Below, in pieces: positions 16,693 through 26,535 of a stretch of 64,000 bases of DNA (position 1 is its first letter; the number at the start of each line of letters is the position of its first letter). The stretch is from Paenibacillus segetis (GTDB lineage: Bacteria > Bacillota > Bacilli > Paenibacillales > Paenibacillaceae), in NCBI RefSeq assembly GCF_014639155.1, contig NZ_BMFT01000001.1, positions 1,364,001 to 1,428,000 on the forward strand. Reading direction: 5' to 3'. The notes below the pieces were generated by a model. The model saw nothing but the letters and a program-made list of their open reading frames with translations. It had not been told where the DNA came from and did not search any database. The translations under genes and the position numbers were made by a program.

Positions 16693-17094
16693 ATGCTTGC
16701 AAATGATTTGATTACTTATTTAACAGCATCCGGTTACACCGTTTACCCGGATGCGAACTTCATCCCAGCCGATCTACCCGAGACAAAGCTCCCTTGCTTT
16801 TTTGTTATGGATAGCGGGGGTTACGCCCCTCATGATTATGTGCCGACAGAGAGGCCGACGTTCCAGGTAATTGTTAAAGGTAAATCATATAAGGCACTAC
16901 CAGCTAACATGGCCATAACTGAAGCATTGGCAAAGAAGCTAGTTAATCAGCTTCATCGTAAGCCGAATTACATGGTAGGCAGCACATACGCTTTCTCTAG
17001 TAAAGCCATGCAACGACCGATTTATCTTGGTCTAGATGAAAAAGATAGGCCGATGTATTCAACAAACTTTATGTTTTATTCGAAGGAGGCATAA
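16693..17094 (+). CDS. Tail terminator / minor capsid protein
   Basis: 133 residues in the tail terminator position just before the tube gene. Alpha/beta pattern with helices at about 1-15 and 70-95. It would cap the tail tube and fix its length together with the tape measure. Assigned by synteny and size. Confidence 0.7.
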   Translation: MLANDLITYLTASGYTVYPDANFIPADLPETKLPCFFVMDSGGYAPHDYVPTERPTFQVIVKGKSYKALPANMAITEALAKKLVNQLHRKPNYMVGSTYAFSSKAMQRPIYLGLDEKDRPMYSTNFMFYSKEA

Positions 17095-17099
17095 CGAGT

Positions 17100-17651
17100 A
17101 TGAGTAGTGTAGACAAGATTTATGCAGGACCCGGTATCTTTGTTTGGGGAGTAAAGGACGATGGTACCGTTGATACGGATGCCATCACAATTGACCTGAC
17201 TCAAGGAGGTATCCGATTTTACACCGAAACTACCTGGTTCGAACCGACTACTGACCAAACAGGGACGGCTCCTGTTAAGTCCATCAGCACGGGTAAGGTT
17301 GGTAAAATTGAATTTTCCACGCCTGACATGGATTTCGAGAAGGTCATCGCCTTTGACGCCAATGCAACTAAGGTCGTAGATGGTACTGATGCGGAAAAGG
17401 TAAAGTATCAAGTTACTGGTTTGGCCGGACAAGAATTGCCACGTAAACGAGCTGTAATCATGCCACAAGGTGTGTCTGATCCGGATCGTTTTATCTATAT
17501 TGAGAGCTGTGGCATCAAATTTGACCTTGATGCAGGGTTTAAACTTGACGACAACTTAAAGATGACTGTTACAGGGATGGGTTATCCAGCTCTTGATGCA
17601 ACTCCGAAAGGTCTTATTTACACATGGGGAGACATTAAAGCTACAGCATAG
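17100..17651 (+). CDS. Major tail tube protein
   Basis: 183 residues, beta-rich, placed between tail terminator and tail chaperones and followed by its own terminator, as expected for the abundant tube subunit. Hexameric rings of it would form the tail tube. Confidence 0.8.
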   Translation: MSSVDKIYAGPGIFVWGVKDDGTVDTDAITIDLTQGGIRFYTETTWFEPTTDQTGTAPVKSISTGKVGKIEFSTPDMDFEKVIAFDANATKVVDGTDAEKVKYQVTGLAGQELPRKRAVIMPQGVSDPDRFIYIESCGIKFDLDAGFKLDDNLKMTVTGMGYPALDATPKGLIYTWGDIKATA

Positions 17652-17669
17652 TAAATATTCTGATAATGA

Positions 17670-17700
17670 AGAGGGGGCTTAATCGCCTTCTCTTTTTTTA
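17670..17700 (+). terminator. Terminator after the tail tube gene
   Basis: AGAGGGGGC pairs with GCCTTCTCT (G-U allowed) across a TTAATC loop, followed by seven T. Confidence 0.7.
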
Positions 17701-17730
17701 TTACTTTAATCATGTTTAGGGGGAATCAAT

Positions 17731-18138
17731 ATGTTCGGATTATCTAAAAAAGATGGAGTGCAGCTCGGTAACAAGCAAGTTGAAATACCAAAGTTGACCC
17801 GTAAGCGACTTAAGAAGCTAACGGATCACATCGGAACGATTGGTGATTATTTAGTCAGATTATTTATGACAACGGACCGGGATCGAGCAGTCTTTATCGT
17901 AGCCGGTGCCGACATTGCCATTGATGAAATATACGAGCTTACCTCTCTTCTGAGTGATTTACCTATTGAGTATCTCGATGAACACGCAGCCCTAGGCGAA
18001 TGTACAGAATTTCTCAGGCTGACATGGGAAAGGAACGACATGAATGAAGCATTAAAAAACTTGAGCGGCCTGATTCCTCCGATGGCTCAACAATTCGTAC
18101 AGAGCATAATGAAACGGATGGATCAGGCCGCAAAGTAA
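17731..18138 (+). CDS. Tail assembly chaperone, short product (gpG-like)
   Basis: 135 residues, helical, directly after the tube gene and before the tape measure. Near its 3' end, codons TTA-AAA-AAC contain the slippery heptamer A-AAA-AAC. The -1 frame is open from there to the next gene, so a fraction of ribosomes should make a G-GT fusion, as in lambda. The short form coats the tape measure during tail assembly. Confidence 0.85.
   Translation: MFGLSKKDGVQLGNKQVEIPKLTRKRLKKLTDHIGTIGDYLVRLFMTTDRDRAVFIVAGADIAIDEIYELTSLLSDLPIEYLDEHAALGECTEFLRLTWERNDMNEALKNLSGLIPPMAQQFVQSIMKRMDQAAK
18054..18060 (+). other. Programmed -1 frameshift site
   Basis: Heptamer AAAAAAC read as (TT)A-AAA-AAC in the zero frame. 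All codons of the -1 frame between 18060 and the ATG at 18138 were checked and none is a stop. The fusion would be about 110 + 126 residues. Confidence 0.8.
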
Positions 18139-18440
18139 TGACGCATGATGATTTTGTTTTACATTGCTGTACTCATTTAGGGAAAACACAGCGTGAAATA
18201 GAGGAGGATTACTACTTCGTGGATCTCCCGGAGTTGCTCATGCTAAAGAATCAGTCTCGAGCAAGAGAGTTGCTGGAGAATCTTGATGTGGTGTCTTATC
18301 CTCACATCATCGATGATAAAGCCCGTGAAGGTATTATCAAACGAATTACTAATTCGCTTCCTAAGCCTGCGGAAACTCCTCCGCAATCTGCTGAAGAACA
18401 GTATCAAGCGCATCTTGCACGCATGAAAGGCGGGGGATGA
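18138..18440 (+). CDS. Tail assembly chaperone, T domain (made alone or by frameshift)
   Basis: 100 residues from an ATG that overlaps the upstream stop (TAATG). It is in the -1 frame of that gene and reachable through the slippery site at 18054. It contains a cysteine pair (HCC) and helical segments. In the fused form the T domain recruits the tube protein. The position immediately before the tape measure is standard. Confidence 0.8.
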   Translation: MTHDDFVLHCCTHLGKTQREIEEDYYFVDLPELLMLKNQSRARELLENLDVVSYPHIIDDKAREGIIKRITNSLPKPAETPPQSAEEQYQAHLARMKGGG

Positions 18441-18443
18441 TAA

Positions 18444-21400
18444 ATGAGCATTGAAATTGGAGAGTTAAGGGCTAGAATGACCGCTGATGCTCAAGAAATA
18501 AAGGCAGAAATCAAGAACGTGAAGAAAGATATTGCTGATCTTGGTGAGCAAGGTAAGAAAACAGCCGGTGATATAAAAAGTGTTGACTCAGCATTGGGAA
18601 AATTAGGTTCATCCAAAGAACAGATTACTCGTCTTACTGCTGTTCTGGACAATGTAAATGCAAGAATCGAGCTACAACGACAGAAGCTTGCTATGTTAAA
18701 AGAGTCATACAACAACACTTTTAACGCAGCTGCTAAATCTAAGTTGCAAGAGCAAATATTGAAAACTGAAGGTACTTTGCTCCAATTGACACAAACGTCA
18801 GATAATACCGCAAAAAAGATATGGACGCTTGAGGATAGCCTGAACCAGGTTGCTGATGGAGGACAACAGGCAGCAACAGGTATGGACACCTTGGACAACG
18901 TTCTAAGAGATATTGGATTAAGTGCCGAGCAGATTAAGATCGTAAAAAAAAATCTGGATGGTGTGGATCCGACCAAGTTAGATCACCAACTTGACGAGTT
19001 AAGCGTTGCTCTTAAAAAGTTGGGCATAGACAGTCAACAGATAGAGAAGATCACCAATGAATTACGCGGAACAGAATTGGAGGCTACTAAGACCAAGCAA
19101 GGAATTAACGGATTAGCATCTGGATTGGCTGCTCTCGGTGCCGGTGCTGCTACAGCGAGAGCAGCCAATACGGTTAAAACTCTCGCAAGTGAAGCACATC
19201 AATTGGCTATTTCTTATATGGGTCTAGGAGAAGTAGCTAAATCATTCCACGTTGATACAGAAGAATCCATTAACCTTGCTGAAAAACTTGCCGATCGATG
19301 GGGACTTGATAAAGGTGTATTGTCCGATACGGTAAAAACTTACCTATCACTTAATATGTCTCTCGATGAAACAGAGAAGATTATTACTGCCACTGCTGAT
19401 GCTGCTGTATATAACCGTGAAGCTCATTTATCTTGGGGAGATGCGATCAAGCAGGTTTCACAAGGTATTAAGTCCGGCAATTCTAATCTAACTGATGCTG
19501 CAGGTATTACGACCAATTTATCAGTCATGCAGGATCGTTACGCCAAATCTATTGGCACTACCGCAGCAAAACTAACTGAATCACAGAAAGTACAGGCTGC
19601 ATACAACGGAATGATGCAAGAAGCTTCGTTATTCGCGGGAAACGCCGATTCAGCTATGACCGGTTATACAGGTACACAGGCAACTTTTAATCAAACCATT
19701 GAGACAGCTCGTGTTGAACTCGGAGAGGCATTTCTACCAGTGATACAAGACCTGATGGAAATGGTTACCCCAATTATTAAAGACTTCTCGTTATGGGCCA
19801 GTGAAAATAAAGAAGTAGTCGCAGGTATTGCGGCAGCAACGATAGCAGTAGGCGGATTAATAACGGTTTTAACGACTGCGATCACTGTGGTCTCTGCTTT
19901 AAGAATGGCATTTGTAGCCTTAAATATAACAATGGGGCCAATTGGTTGGGCTATAGCCGCCTTTAGTGCAGTGACATTAGGAGTGACTGCGTATACCTCC
20001 GCAGCTTCAGAAGCATCAAAGGAAGTCCAGCAACTCGCATCTAGCCAAGAAGAATTGAACAGAAAATTAAACGAATCACCTTTTAGTCGTTCAGTTGAGG
20101 ACTTAAAAGGACTGCAGGATACAGAAAGTGAACTGAATGTGATACTTGAGGAGCGTATCAAATTACGTAAACGGCTTGATGAACTTGATGGTTTAGGAAT
20201 TGAATTGTCCAGGGATCGTGAATTATTGAATGAAGCTAGAGAAACTAACGAAGCAATCAATCAACTAGATAAACGGATAAAAGGATTGGGATTTAAAAAT
20301 ATTGAGGACGCAACAAAGAGACAGAAGGAGCTAAGAGAAGAAATAGAGGATTCGATTCCAGCTCTTAGAGAAATGGAACGGGAGGAATTGGCCACCGTTG
20401 CAGCTAAAGTGAAACATGTAGATAAGGTTAATGCACTCAAAAAGGAATATGAATCGCTTAATGCAAAGGTAAAATTATCAACTGAAGAGAAGCAACGGCT
20501 TAACGACGTTGTCCAAGCGTTAACCAAAGAGTATCCGGGTTTGTTAAGTAACTTGGATAAGGAAAACCGTTGGCACATTAAAAATTACGATTCGTTAGGT
20601 GACCTGATTCAAGCCGAAAAGGACTCTATCGCAGCTTCTGCGGATGCTTCTAAAAAGCGGCTTGCTAACTGGAAGACGGAAACAGAAGCGAAATTGAAAC
20701 TAGCCCGGATGCAACTAAATGCTTTAGAAGGTCTTGATAACCCAAGTAAAGTGATGAATAGTAAGATACCAGCGGCAGTAGGTGACGTTTTAGAACGAAT
20801 ACAAAAAGGTACGGCAGCGAATGTGCAAAAGTCAATCAACGGGTATCAACTTGAAATTAACGAGATTGATAAGGACATTCAGGCAATTACAGAGGGGGCT
20901 TTTGATAAGTTTGTAACTGGAGCGGGCGATTCGGCTGCTAAAGATAATAAAAAAACTAAAGATAAGACTGGAAAGTCCGCTGCTGAAATCGCCCGTGATC
21001 TCCGGAAACAAGCATATGATACCGCTCTTGCTACTGCGCAATATCAAGCTGAAATGTATGACTGGACAGCAGATCAGCAAATTAAAGCATACGAGAAAAT
21101 TCGTAAGCAGCATCAACAGCATTTGAAAGAGTCAATTGATGACGAACGGCAAATGAATCTTCAACTAAAACGGCTGCAAGAAGATAGCATACAGTCTCGT
21201 TATGACTTTTCGGCTGAGTGGATTAACAGAGAAGAGGGACGAATGGAGAAATCGAGCAAGACGGAAATAGAAATTGCTCAAATGAAAGTAGATGCCTGGA
21301 CCCGAGTTCGTGATCGCTACGATAAGGATTCTGAATATTATAAAGAGGCGGATGATAAACTTTTTGAATCTCGAAAAGCTCTAATCTCAGCTTTAGAAAA

Positions 21401-22673
21401 GGCAATGAAGGATCTGTACTCTTCTACTTCTGATTTTTTGAAACAAGAGGAACGTAAGTTGGAAGAGTCCGGAGCATCTGAAACCGAAATTGCCCAGATG
21501 AAGTTGGAACTATGGACTCGTATCAGAGACTCTTATGCCAAAGCCAGTGATTATTATAAGCAAGCTGATGAACAGGTTTATCAGGCTAAGAAGAATCTAA
21601 TCTCTCAAATTCAAAAAGATAATGAGGCTGCTCGTAAAGTTGAGAAGCAGTCCATTACGGATGCCAAGAAGCTCGAACTTGATGCTATTACTGAACGGAG
21701 AAAGGCGTACACAGACGATATCGATGAGCGAATCGCTGCTATTGATAGACTCATTAAGGCTGAGGATCGTCTCAATTCAGAACAGGATTATGAATCGCTG
21801 CTTGCTGAAAAGAAGGCCAGACAAGCCAAGTTGGAGGACGCTGTAAGCCCAGAAGGTCGCCAGGAGTATGCGGATATCACAAAAGAGATTGAACGTATGG
21901 AGCTGGAGCATAGCCGGGACATTCGGAAACAGAATTTAGAGGATCAGAAGGAAGCGCTCCAAGATGAAAAGTCAGAGCGTGAACGGGCTTTTGATAAAGA
22001 AAAATCTGATGCAGAAGCTCATTATGATGCTCTTACAGATGCACTGGAGAACTATCAAGATGATGTGAAATTAATGGAGACGGGGCTACAAGATTTTAGA
22101 GTGGATGCTAGTCAAACGGCCAATGCCCAAATCTTATCTGACCTTGATAGTTTCGTATCTGCATATAACAGCAAGTTAGCATCTCTAACAACTGTTTCCG
22201 GTCCATCCCAACAGAGCTCCGACTTACAAGAATACAATGCCAACAAAGATGCCTATGATGCTGCAAAGCTTCGAGGAGACAAGGCAGAAATGGAACGCCT
22301 TTCAAAACGAAACGATGCTATACGTAAGCAATATGGTATCGAAAAGGACACAGGTAAGCTGGATCAACTACCCAGCTATGATGTGGGAGGACGTGTTCCA
22401 GGTCCTGATGGATCACCGATGGCAGCAATTATTCACGGCGGGGAGGCAATCTTTAATCCGCAGCAGTTAGACAATCTATTTAGGATGTTGGAAGTACCAC
22501 GGGCATTGCCGGTATTCGACCGTTCTGATTCCAAGGGACAAACTGTTATCAATAATAATTTTGATATGTCCGTTGGCACGGTGGAGGTAGCAGATTCAGC
22601 AGATGCCGAAATACTTTACACACCTCGAGAACGAACCGCTCGTCGATTAGCTACTGTGGGAGGTGGGAAATAG
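18444..22673 (+). CDS. Tape measure protein
   Basis: 1409 residues, the longest gene. Long coiled coils (about 1-220 and 690-1290) flank a hydrophobic region with several membrane-like helices (about 455-525, AAATIAVGGLITVLTTA and following). The C-terminal part carries a glycine/proline segment (YDVGGRVPGPDG) and ends in a basic tail. It sets tail length and aids DNA entry; its size suggests a tail on the order of 200 nm by the usual 0.15 nm per residue rule. The next gene starts at the adjacent base. Confidence 0.95.
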   Translation: MSIEIGELRARMTADAQEIKAEIKNVKKDIADLGEQGKKTAGDIKSVDSALGKLGSSKEQITRLTAVLDNVNARIELQRQKLAMLKESYNNTFNAAAKSKLQEQILKTEGTLLQLTQTSDNTAKKIWTLEDSLNQVADGGQQAATGMDTLDNVLRDIGLSAEQIKIVKKNLDGVDPTKLDHQLDELSVALKKLGIDSQQIEKITNELRGTELEATKTKQGINGLASGLAALGAGAATARAANTVKTLASEAHQLAISYMGLGEVAKSFHVDTEESINLAEKLADRWGLDKGVLSDTVKTYLSLNMSLDETEKIITATADAAVYNREAHLSWGDAIKQVSQGIKSGNSNLTDAAGITTNLSVMQDRYAKSIGTTAAKLTESQKVQAAYNGMMQEASLFAGNADSAMTGYTGTQATFNQTIETARVELGEAFLPVIQDLMEMVTPIIKDFSLWASENKEVVAGIAAATIAVGGLITVLTTAITVVSALRMAFVALNITMGPIGWAIAAFSAVTLGVTAYTSAASEASKEVQQLASSQEELNRKLNESPFSRSVEDLKGLQDTESELNVILEERIKLRKRLDELDGLGIELSRDRELLNEARETNEAINQLDKRIKGLGFKNIEDATKRQKELREEIEDSIPALREMEREELATVAAKVKHVDKVNALKKEYESLNAKVKLSTEEKQRLNDVVQALTKEYPGLLSNLDKENRWHIKNYDSLGDLIQAEKDSIAASADASKKRLANWKTETEAKLKLARMQLNALEGLDNPSKVMNSKIPAAVGDVLERIQKGTAANVQKSINGYQLEINEIDKDIQAITEGAFDKFVTGAGDSAAKDNKKTKDKTGKSAAEIARDLRKQAYDTALATAQYQAEMYDWTADQQIKAYEKIRKQHQQHLKESIDDERQMNLQLKRLQEDSIQSRYDFSAEWINREEGRMEKSSKTEIEIAQMKVDAWTRVRDRYDKDSEYYKEADDKLFESRKALISALEKAMKDLYSSTSDFLKQEERKLEESGASETEIAQMKLELWTRIRDSYAKASDYYKQADEQVYQAKKNLISQIQKDNEAARKVEKQSITDAKKLELDAITERRKAYTDDIDERIAAIDRLIKAEDRLNSEQDYESLLAEKKARQAKLEDAVSPEGRQEYADITKEIERMELEHSRDIRKQNLEDQKEALQDEKSERERAFDKEKSDAEAHYDALTDALENYQDDVKLMETGLQDFRVDASQTANAQILSDLDSFVSAYNSKLASLTTVSGPSQQSSDLQEYNANKDAYDAAKLRGDKAEMERLSKRNDAIRKQYGIEKDTGKLDQLPSYDVGGRVPGPDGSPMAAIIHGGEAIFNPQQLDNLFRMLEVPRALPVFDRSDSKGQTVINNNFDMSVGTVEVADSADAEILYTPRERTARRLATVGGGK

Positions 22674-23204
22674 ATGGATGTATCTGTGAATGGAGAATGG
22701 ACTTCTACAATTGGAGCCACACTTGTCGAACGAAACATCCCAGGTCTTCCCGAAGCACAAGAAAATATAGTAGAGGTTGCAGATCGGGACGGAGCTCTTG
22801 ATTTCGGCAGCACATACGCGCCCCGGCCAATTGGCTTGGGCTTTTTTATTACCGGTGATTATGATACGACAGTTTCATTGTTGATGCGGATGTTTAATAC
22901 GCGGCGAGGTCTACTTGATCTCGTCTTTTCTGATCGTCCAGGTAAACATTACTTCGCGGAGTACCGTGGGTCTATGAGTTGGGACAGTTCCACCGGAAAT
23001 CGAGTGATAGAAATCCCTTTGAAAATGTATGACCCGTTTCCGGAGAGTGATGAGAGGATCATAGAGTTGACAATTATCCAATCACCTCAGGTTATTAGTA
23101 TTGAATCAAATGGAGATGAGCGGGCCAGTTATCTGATCGTACTTACGAATACTGGAACAACTACACTCAGCAGCTTCAAGATTTCAAATGAATATGAAAA
23201 ATAG
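22674..23204 (+). CDS. Distal tail protein (Dit)
   Basis: 176 residues directly after the tape measure. The N-terminal ring domain includes VEVADRDGALDFGSTYAP and the RRGLLDLVFSDRPGKHYFAEYRG segment typical of siphovirus Dit proteins. Hexameric Dit joins the tube to the tip complex. It is shorter than Dit proteins with carbohydrate modules and appears to be the core domain only. Confidence 0.85.
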   Translation: MDVSVNGEWTSTIGATLVERNIPGLPEAQENIVEVADRDGALDFGSTYAPRPIGLGFFITGDYDTTVSLLMRMFNTRRGLLDLVFSDRPGKHYFAEYRGSMSWDSSTGNRVIEIPLKMYDPFPESDERIIELTIIQSPQVISIESNGDERASYLIVLTNTGTTTLSSFKISNEYEK

Positions 23205-23216
23205 GAGTTGATCTTC

Positions 23217-23621
23217 TTGGCAATGCAAATATCGAATTGGTTATCGGCTCAGTTACTTAACGCTGTACTTAGAAATACGACTTTCACACCGCCTGAAAAG
23301 GTCTATTTAGCATTATATACTTCTGACCCAACGGCAGCAGATACAGGGCAAGAAGTAGTCGGAGGAGGATACTCACGCCAACTGATCACTTTCTCAGCCC
23401 CTGTTCTGGAATCAGGGAAACAAACTGTGAAAAATAATGAAAATATAGAGTTTTCGAGTGCATCAGCCGATTGGGGCTTAATTACTCATACTGCGTTACG
23501 CACAGCAGCAACTGGGGGCAATTTATTATGGAGTGTCCCTATACCGAATCAGCGTACTATACAGAGTGGGGATAAACCGAAGTTTTTAAAGGATGGCACA
23601 TTAGTTAGGTTCAATCAGTAA
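23217..23621 (+). CDS. Tail fibre/tip-associated protein
   Basis: About 134 residues. The TTG at 23217 fits the GGAG site better than the TTG at 23208, which touches it. The segment PPEKVYLALYTSDPTAADTGQEV with WGLITHTALR is the pattern of small phage tail-fibre or minor tail proteins found across actinobacterial and firmicute phages. Placed between Dit and the large fibre. Role in the tip is inferred. Confidence 0.75.
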   Translation: MAMQISNWLSAQLLNAVLRNTTFTPPEKVYLALYTSDPTAADTGQEVVGGGYSRQLITFSAPVLESGKQTVKNNENIEFSSASADWGLITHTALRTAATGGNLLWSVPIPNQRTIQSGDKPKFLKDGTLVRFNQ

Positions 23622-23634
23622 GGAGGTGTTTTAA

Positions 23635-25302
23635 TTGGCACAATCGGTTATGTATCCACCACAATCAAATAGTCCTGGAACTGAGTTGGCATTAGAAATT
23701 ACAAGTACATCTACTACTATTACAGTAATAGATGGTACCGCGCTTCCGGCAGCTCCCAACACAGTGACTTTGGGTACTGATGATACAGCAGAGACAATTG
23801 TTTATGGTTCCAAAGATGGCAATACATTGTCTGACATTGTTCGGGGATTTGATTCCACAGTAGCCAAGGGATGGAGTGTCGGCACTAAAATAGCACGGTA
23901 TTTGAATGCACAAGATATATCAGCTTTACAGCATAATATTAATGACCTTAATGACCAATTATCCGATATTTCTCCAACTAGTATAGGGGCTGAAACCCCA
24001 GAGGGGGCACAGGACAAAGCTAATAATGCAAAGACAGCGGCAATGGAATACACTGATGAGAAGGTAGGCGTTAAGTCTACTGGTGCTTCAAACCTTTTGC
24101 CAAACTCTACAGGGTTACTTGGGCTTGAGTATTGGACAGGTGTTACTTCTGGTGTTGTTGCTGCTGAAATTTATAAAGATGAACGTCCTGCGATATTTAA
24201 GTTTACCAATACAACGGTTGCGGCTGGTATGGCTAATTTTGTTTCTGTTGCCCCCGGTGGTCAATATACCGTTTCAGCAGACTTTTACACACTAGGCCAA
24301 ACAGGAACCTTGGGATTGCTTGTTTACGCCGGTACTGATACGTCAAATTTGCTTGGTTCTTTTATTGCAGATGTGAATAGTGATTGGCATAGAAAGTCTA
24401 AAACATATACAATTCCTGCTGGTGTAGATACTATCACTATTCGACTGACTTCTGGGGTTGGTACTGGTAGTGGTAGATTAGTAAGCCGCATCATGTGTAA
24501 CGTTGGGGCTGTTGAGTCTGCTTGGAATGATATTAGCTCATTTAGACACGCCCAATTAAAAGTATCTAGTGCAGAGGTATATGGTCTGAGGGTCCTTACA
24601 GATAAGTTACAGTTTCAAAAATCGGACAATACTTGGGTTGATGTCGGCGGTGGTGGCGGCGGTGGGAAAGTGCCAACAACTGCTAGTCGTATGTATTATG
24701 TAAGTCCAACTGGTAATGATGCAAATGATGGGCTTTCGGAAGCCACACCTTGGAAGACTATAGCACGTGCTACTGAATTCTTTGAGTCCTTGATAATTAA
24801 TCATCCCACTTCTCTTGCGATAAAAGCTGGAACTTATAATGAAGGTGTTTTGTTGCGTAATATTAGTGGTTCGTCAAGTATCACTATTACGGGTCGTTTT
24901 TCAAGCGATATAGCCAATCCAAAGATAATCAACATCATACAAAGTTACTCTACCTGTCGTATTGCTTTCAGTAACTTAGATCTTACAACGGCTTCCACAG
25001 CCATACAGATATACGGTGGGTTCACTACAGACTTAAACGGTGTTGTTTGTACAACTGCATCATCTTCTTATGGATTGCTTGCGTTTTATGGTGCACATGT
25101 AACTATGACAGGCTGTACCATTTCAAACAAACAACAGGCTCTTTCTGCGCAACAACTTTCACAAATTTTTTCTAACGGTAATACGGGTACTGGTAATGCT
25201 ATTGGTTTACAGTCGGCTACTGGTTCCACAATATCCAAAAATGGCACACAGCCTACAGGAACTACCGCCGAAATTCAAACTTCTGGAGGTATTATACGAT
25301 AA
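23635..25302 (+). CDS. Tail fibre with right-handed beta-helix domain
   Basis: 555 residues from a TTG seven bases after GGAGGT. N-terminal attachment part (about 1-110), middle beta-sandwich (about 150-300, carbohydrate-binding-like), a glycine run (VGGGGGGGK near 340), then a pectate-lyase-like beta-helix starting MYYVSPTGNDANDG (about 350-545). Such fibres bind or cut surface polysaccharide and help set host range. The stop overlaps the next start (ATAATG). Receptor specificity cannot be read. Confidence 0.85.
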   Translation: MAQSVMYPPQSNSPGTELALEITSTSTTITVIDGTALPAAPNTVTLGTDDTAETIVYGSKDGNTLSDIVRGFDSTVAKGWSVGTKIARYLNAQDISALQHNINDLNDQLSDISPTSIGAETPEGAQDKANNAKTAAMEYTDEKVGVKSTGASNLLPNSTGLLGLEYWTGVTSGVVAAEIYKDERPAIFKFTNTTVAAGMANFVSVAPGGQYTVSADFYTLGQTGTLGLLVYAGTDTSNLLGSFIADVNSDWHRKSKTYTIPAGVDTITIRLTSGVGTGSGRLVSRIMCNVGAVESAWNDISSFRHAQLKVSSAEVYGLRVLTDKLQFQKSDNTWVDVGGGGGGGKVPTTASRMYYVSPTGNDANDGLSEATPWKTIARATEFFESLIINHPTSLAIKAGTYNEGVLLRNISGSSSITITGRFSSDIANPKIINIIQSYSTCRIAFSNLDLTTASTAIQIYGGFTTDLNGVVCTTASSSYGLLAFYGAHVTMTGCTISNKQQALSAQQLSQIFSNGNTGTGNAIGLQSATGSTISKNGTQPTGTTAEIQTSGGIIR

Positions 25303-25595
25303 TGAAAACACTAATATTTATCGGCGAAACGTATGAAGCTGAACGCATAGTCAAAACGGCTAACTCTATAACCGGGTACAATGGCAATGACGTTATATTC
25401 GCCTTTCGTGGTATTTCGGATTTTAGTGGATTTGAAATTGATGGAGAATGGGATGATCCAGAACTTAGCATAGAAGACACACTCGGTAATCTTTTGTTTG
25501 AAAGTGCTCTCGACAAAACAACCATAGCAACATTGGAGGACACAGTAGGAAATCTCTTGCTTGAAGTTGCTCTAATGAAGGGAGGCGCGGCATAA
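25302..25595 (+). CDS. Small tail-fibre accessory protein (XkdW-like position)
   Basis: 97 residues directly coupled to the fibre gene and to the XkdX-like gene downstream (both by one-base overlaps). It contains two related segments, DTLGNLLFESAL and DTVGNLLLEVAL, a short internal repeat. Sits where XkdW-type proteins sit in PBSX. Function unknown. Confidence 0.65.
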   Translation: MKTLIFIGETYEAERIVKTANSITGYNGNDVIFAFRGISDFSGFEIDGEWDDPELSIEDTLGNLLFESALDKTTIATLEDTVGNLLLEVALMKGGAA

Positions 25596-25735
25596 TGTGG
25601 TATACGACAATAAAACGATATTATGATAATGGACATCCCGCATACACGGTGGAGAGTTTGAAAACATTCGTTGTCGCTAAGATGATCACAGTGGAGCAGT
25701 ATAAGCAGATCACTGATGTAGAATATGCAGCGTAA
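25595..25735 (+). CDS. XkdX-family small phage protein (46 aa)
   Basis: ATG overlaps the preceding stop. The product has the XkdX pattern: TIKRYYD near the start, YTVESLKTFV in the middle and ITVEQYKQITDVEY at the end. XkdX proteins are about 45-50 residues and always lie after tail fibre genes in PBSX-like and Paenibacillus phages. Function is unknown. Confidence 0.85.
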   Translation: MWYTTIKRYYDNGHPAYTVESLKTFVVAKMITVEQYKQITDVEYAA

Positions 25736-25753
25736 CCAATAGGGGGTAAGAGC

Positions 25754-25942
25754 ATGTTCGAGACTGAGGAATTAAATGAGCTTAGTCATATTGTACTTTG
25801 GGCATTATCAGAGGGATATATCTCTTCCATTGATAAAGACAGCGTTCTGGAATCCATAATCAAAAAGCTTCCAATCAGTCAGCGCGATTTAAACTATGTT
25901 CATGAAATATCAGGTTTAAATTATAATCCAAAGGATTTTTAA
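25754..25942 (+). CDS. Unknown 62-aa acidic protein
   Basis: ATG behind GGGGG. Helical, acidic, no recognised family. Continues the fibre-associated run of small genes, but composition is more AT-rich than the tail genes, so it may belong with the following cargo-like gene. Confidence 0.55.
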   Translation: MFETEELNELSHIVLWALSEGYISSIDKDSVLESIIKKLPISQRDLNYVHEISGLNYNPKDF

Positions 25943-25980
25943 TCCCATTTCTTGAATTAATATGTCAAGAGGTGATCACA

Positions 25981-26535
25981 TTGGATGACAGAACAAAACC
26001 AATTTTTCTGAGAGAAGTCCAAAGACAGATTTCGTTCGCAGAGATAGCTACCGAAGAAATGATGAGTATTACGGAATCAGTAATTAGTAACAGTGTTACC
26101 GACCCTGAAAAGATGCAAACCTTATTTTGGTATGCCGCACAAAATCTACTGATCTCATTAGCGAATATCTCAAAAGTATTATATCCTTCTAAGAAATATT
26201 ACCGTCGAGGAGATGCGCTTAGAAAAGAATTATCTTTGCCCGTTGAAAATGTATTCAAAAGTAGATTATTAAGAAACTCATTTGAGCATTTTGACGAACG
26301 AATTGAAGAATTCTTTATGTCGGCAACAAAAGGAAAAGGGTCAATTTTTATTGATACAAACATGGTAGAAATCAAAATAACCGGTTTGGATATGCCAATT
26401 GCGTATATGAGGAATTATTTGCCTAGTGAACGAACCTTGTACTTTCAAGATGTAAAGTTAAATCTTGATACGGTACAGACTGAACTAAATGAATTAAAGG
26501 AGAAATTAAACAAACTTATCAAAAGCGCCGAATAG
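25981..26535 (+). CDS. HEPN-like helical protein, possible cargo gene in tail module
   Basis: TTG 25981 is preferred, spaced from AGGTGAT; GTG 25972 lies in that site. 184 residues, mostly helical. It contains LRNSFEHFDERIEEF (about 98-112), an R-N-x3-H arrangement like the RX4-6H motif of HEPN ribonucleases. The C-terminus is a coiled coil ending KSAE. It interrupts the tail genes and ends in a terminator that contains its stop. A HEPN-type RNase or toxin role is inferred from one motif and could be wrong. Confidence 0.5.
   Translation: MDDRTKPIFLREVQRQISFAEIATEEMMSITESVISNSVTDPEKMQTLFWYAAQNLLISLANISKVLYPSKKYYRRGDALRKELSLPVENVFKSRLLRNSFEHFDERIEEFFMSATKGKGSIFIDTNMVEIKITGLDMPIAYMRNYLPSERTLYFQDVKLNLDTVQTELNELKEKLNKLIKSAE

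Noticed and set aside
19691..20260. 189-codon minus-strand frame inside the tape measure gene
   Set aside because: Serine-rich antisense shadow of the helical repeat region.
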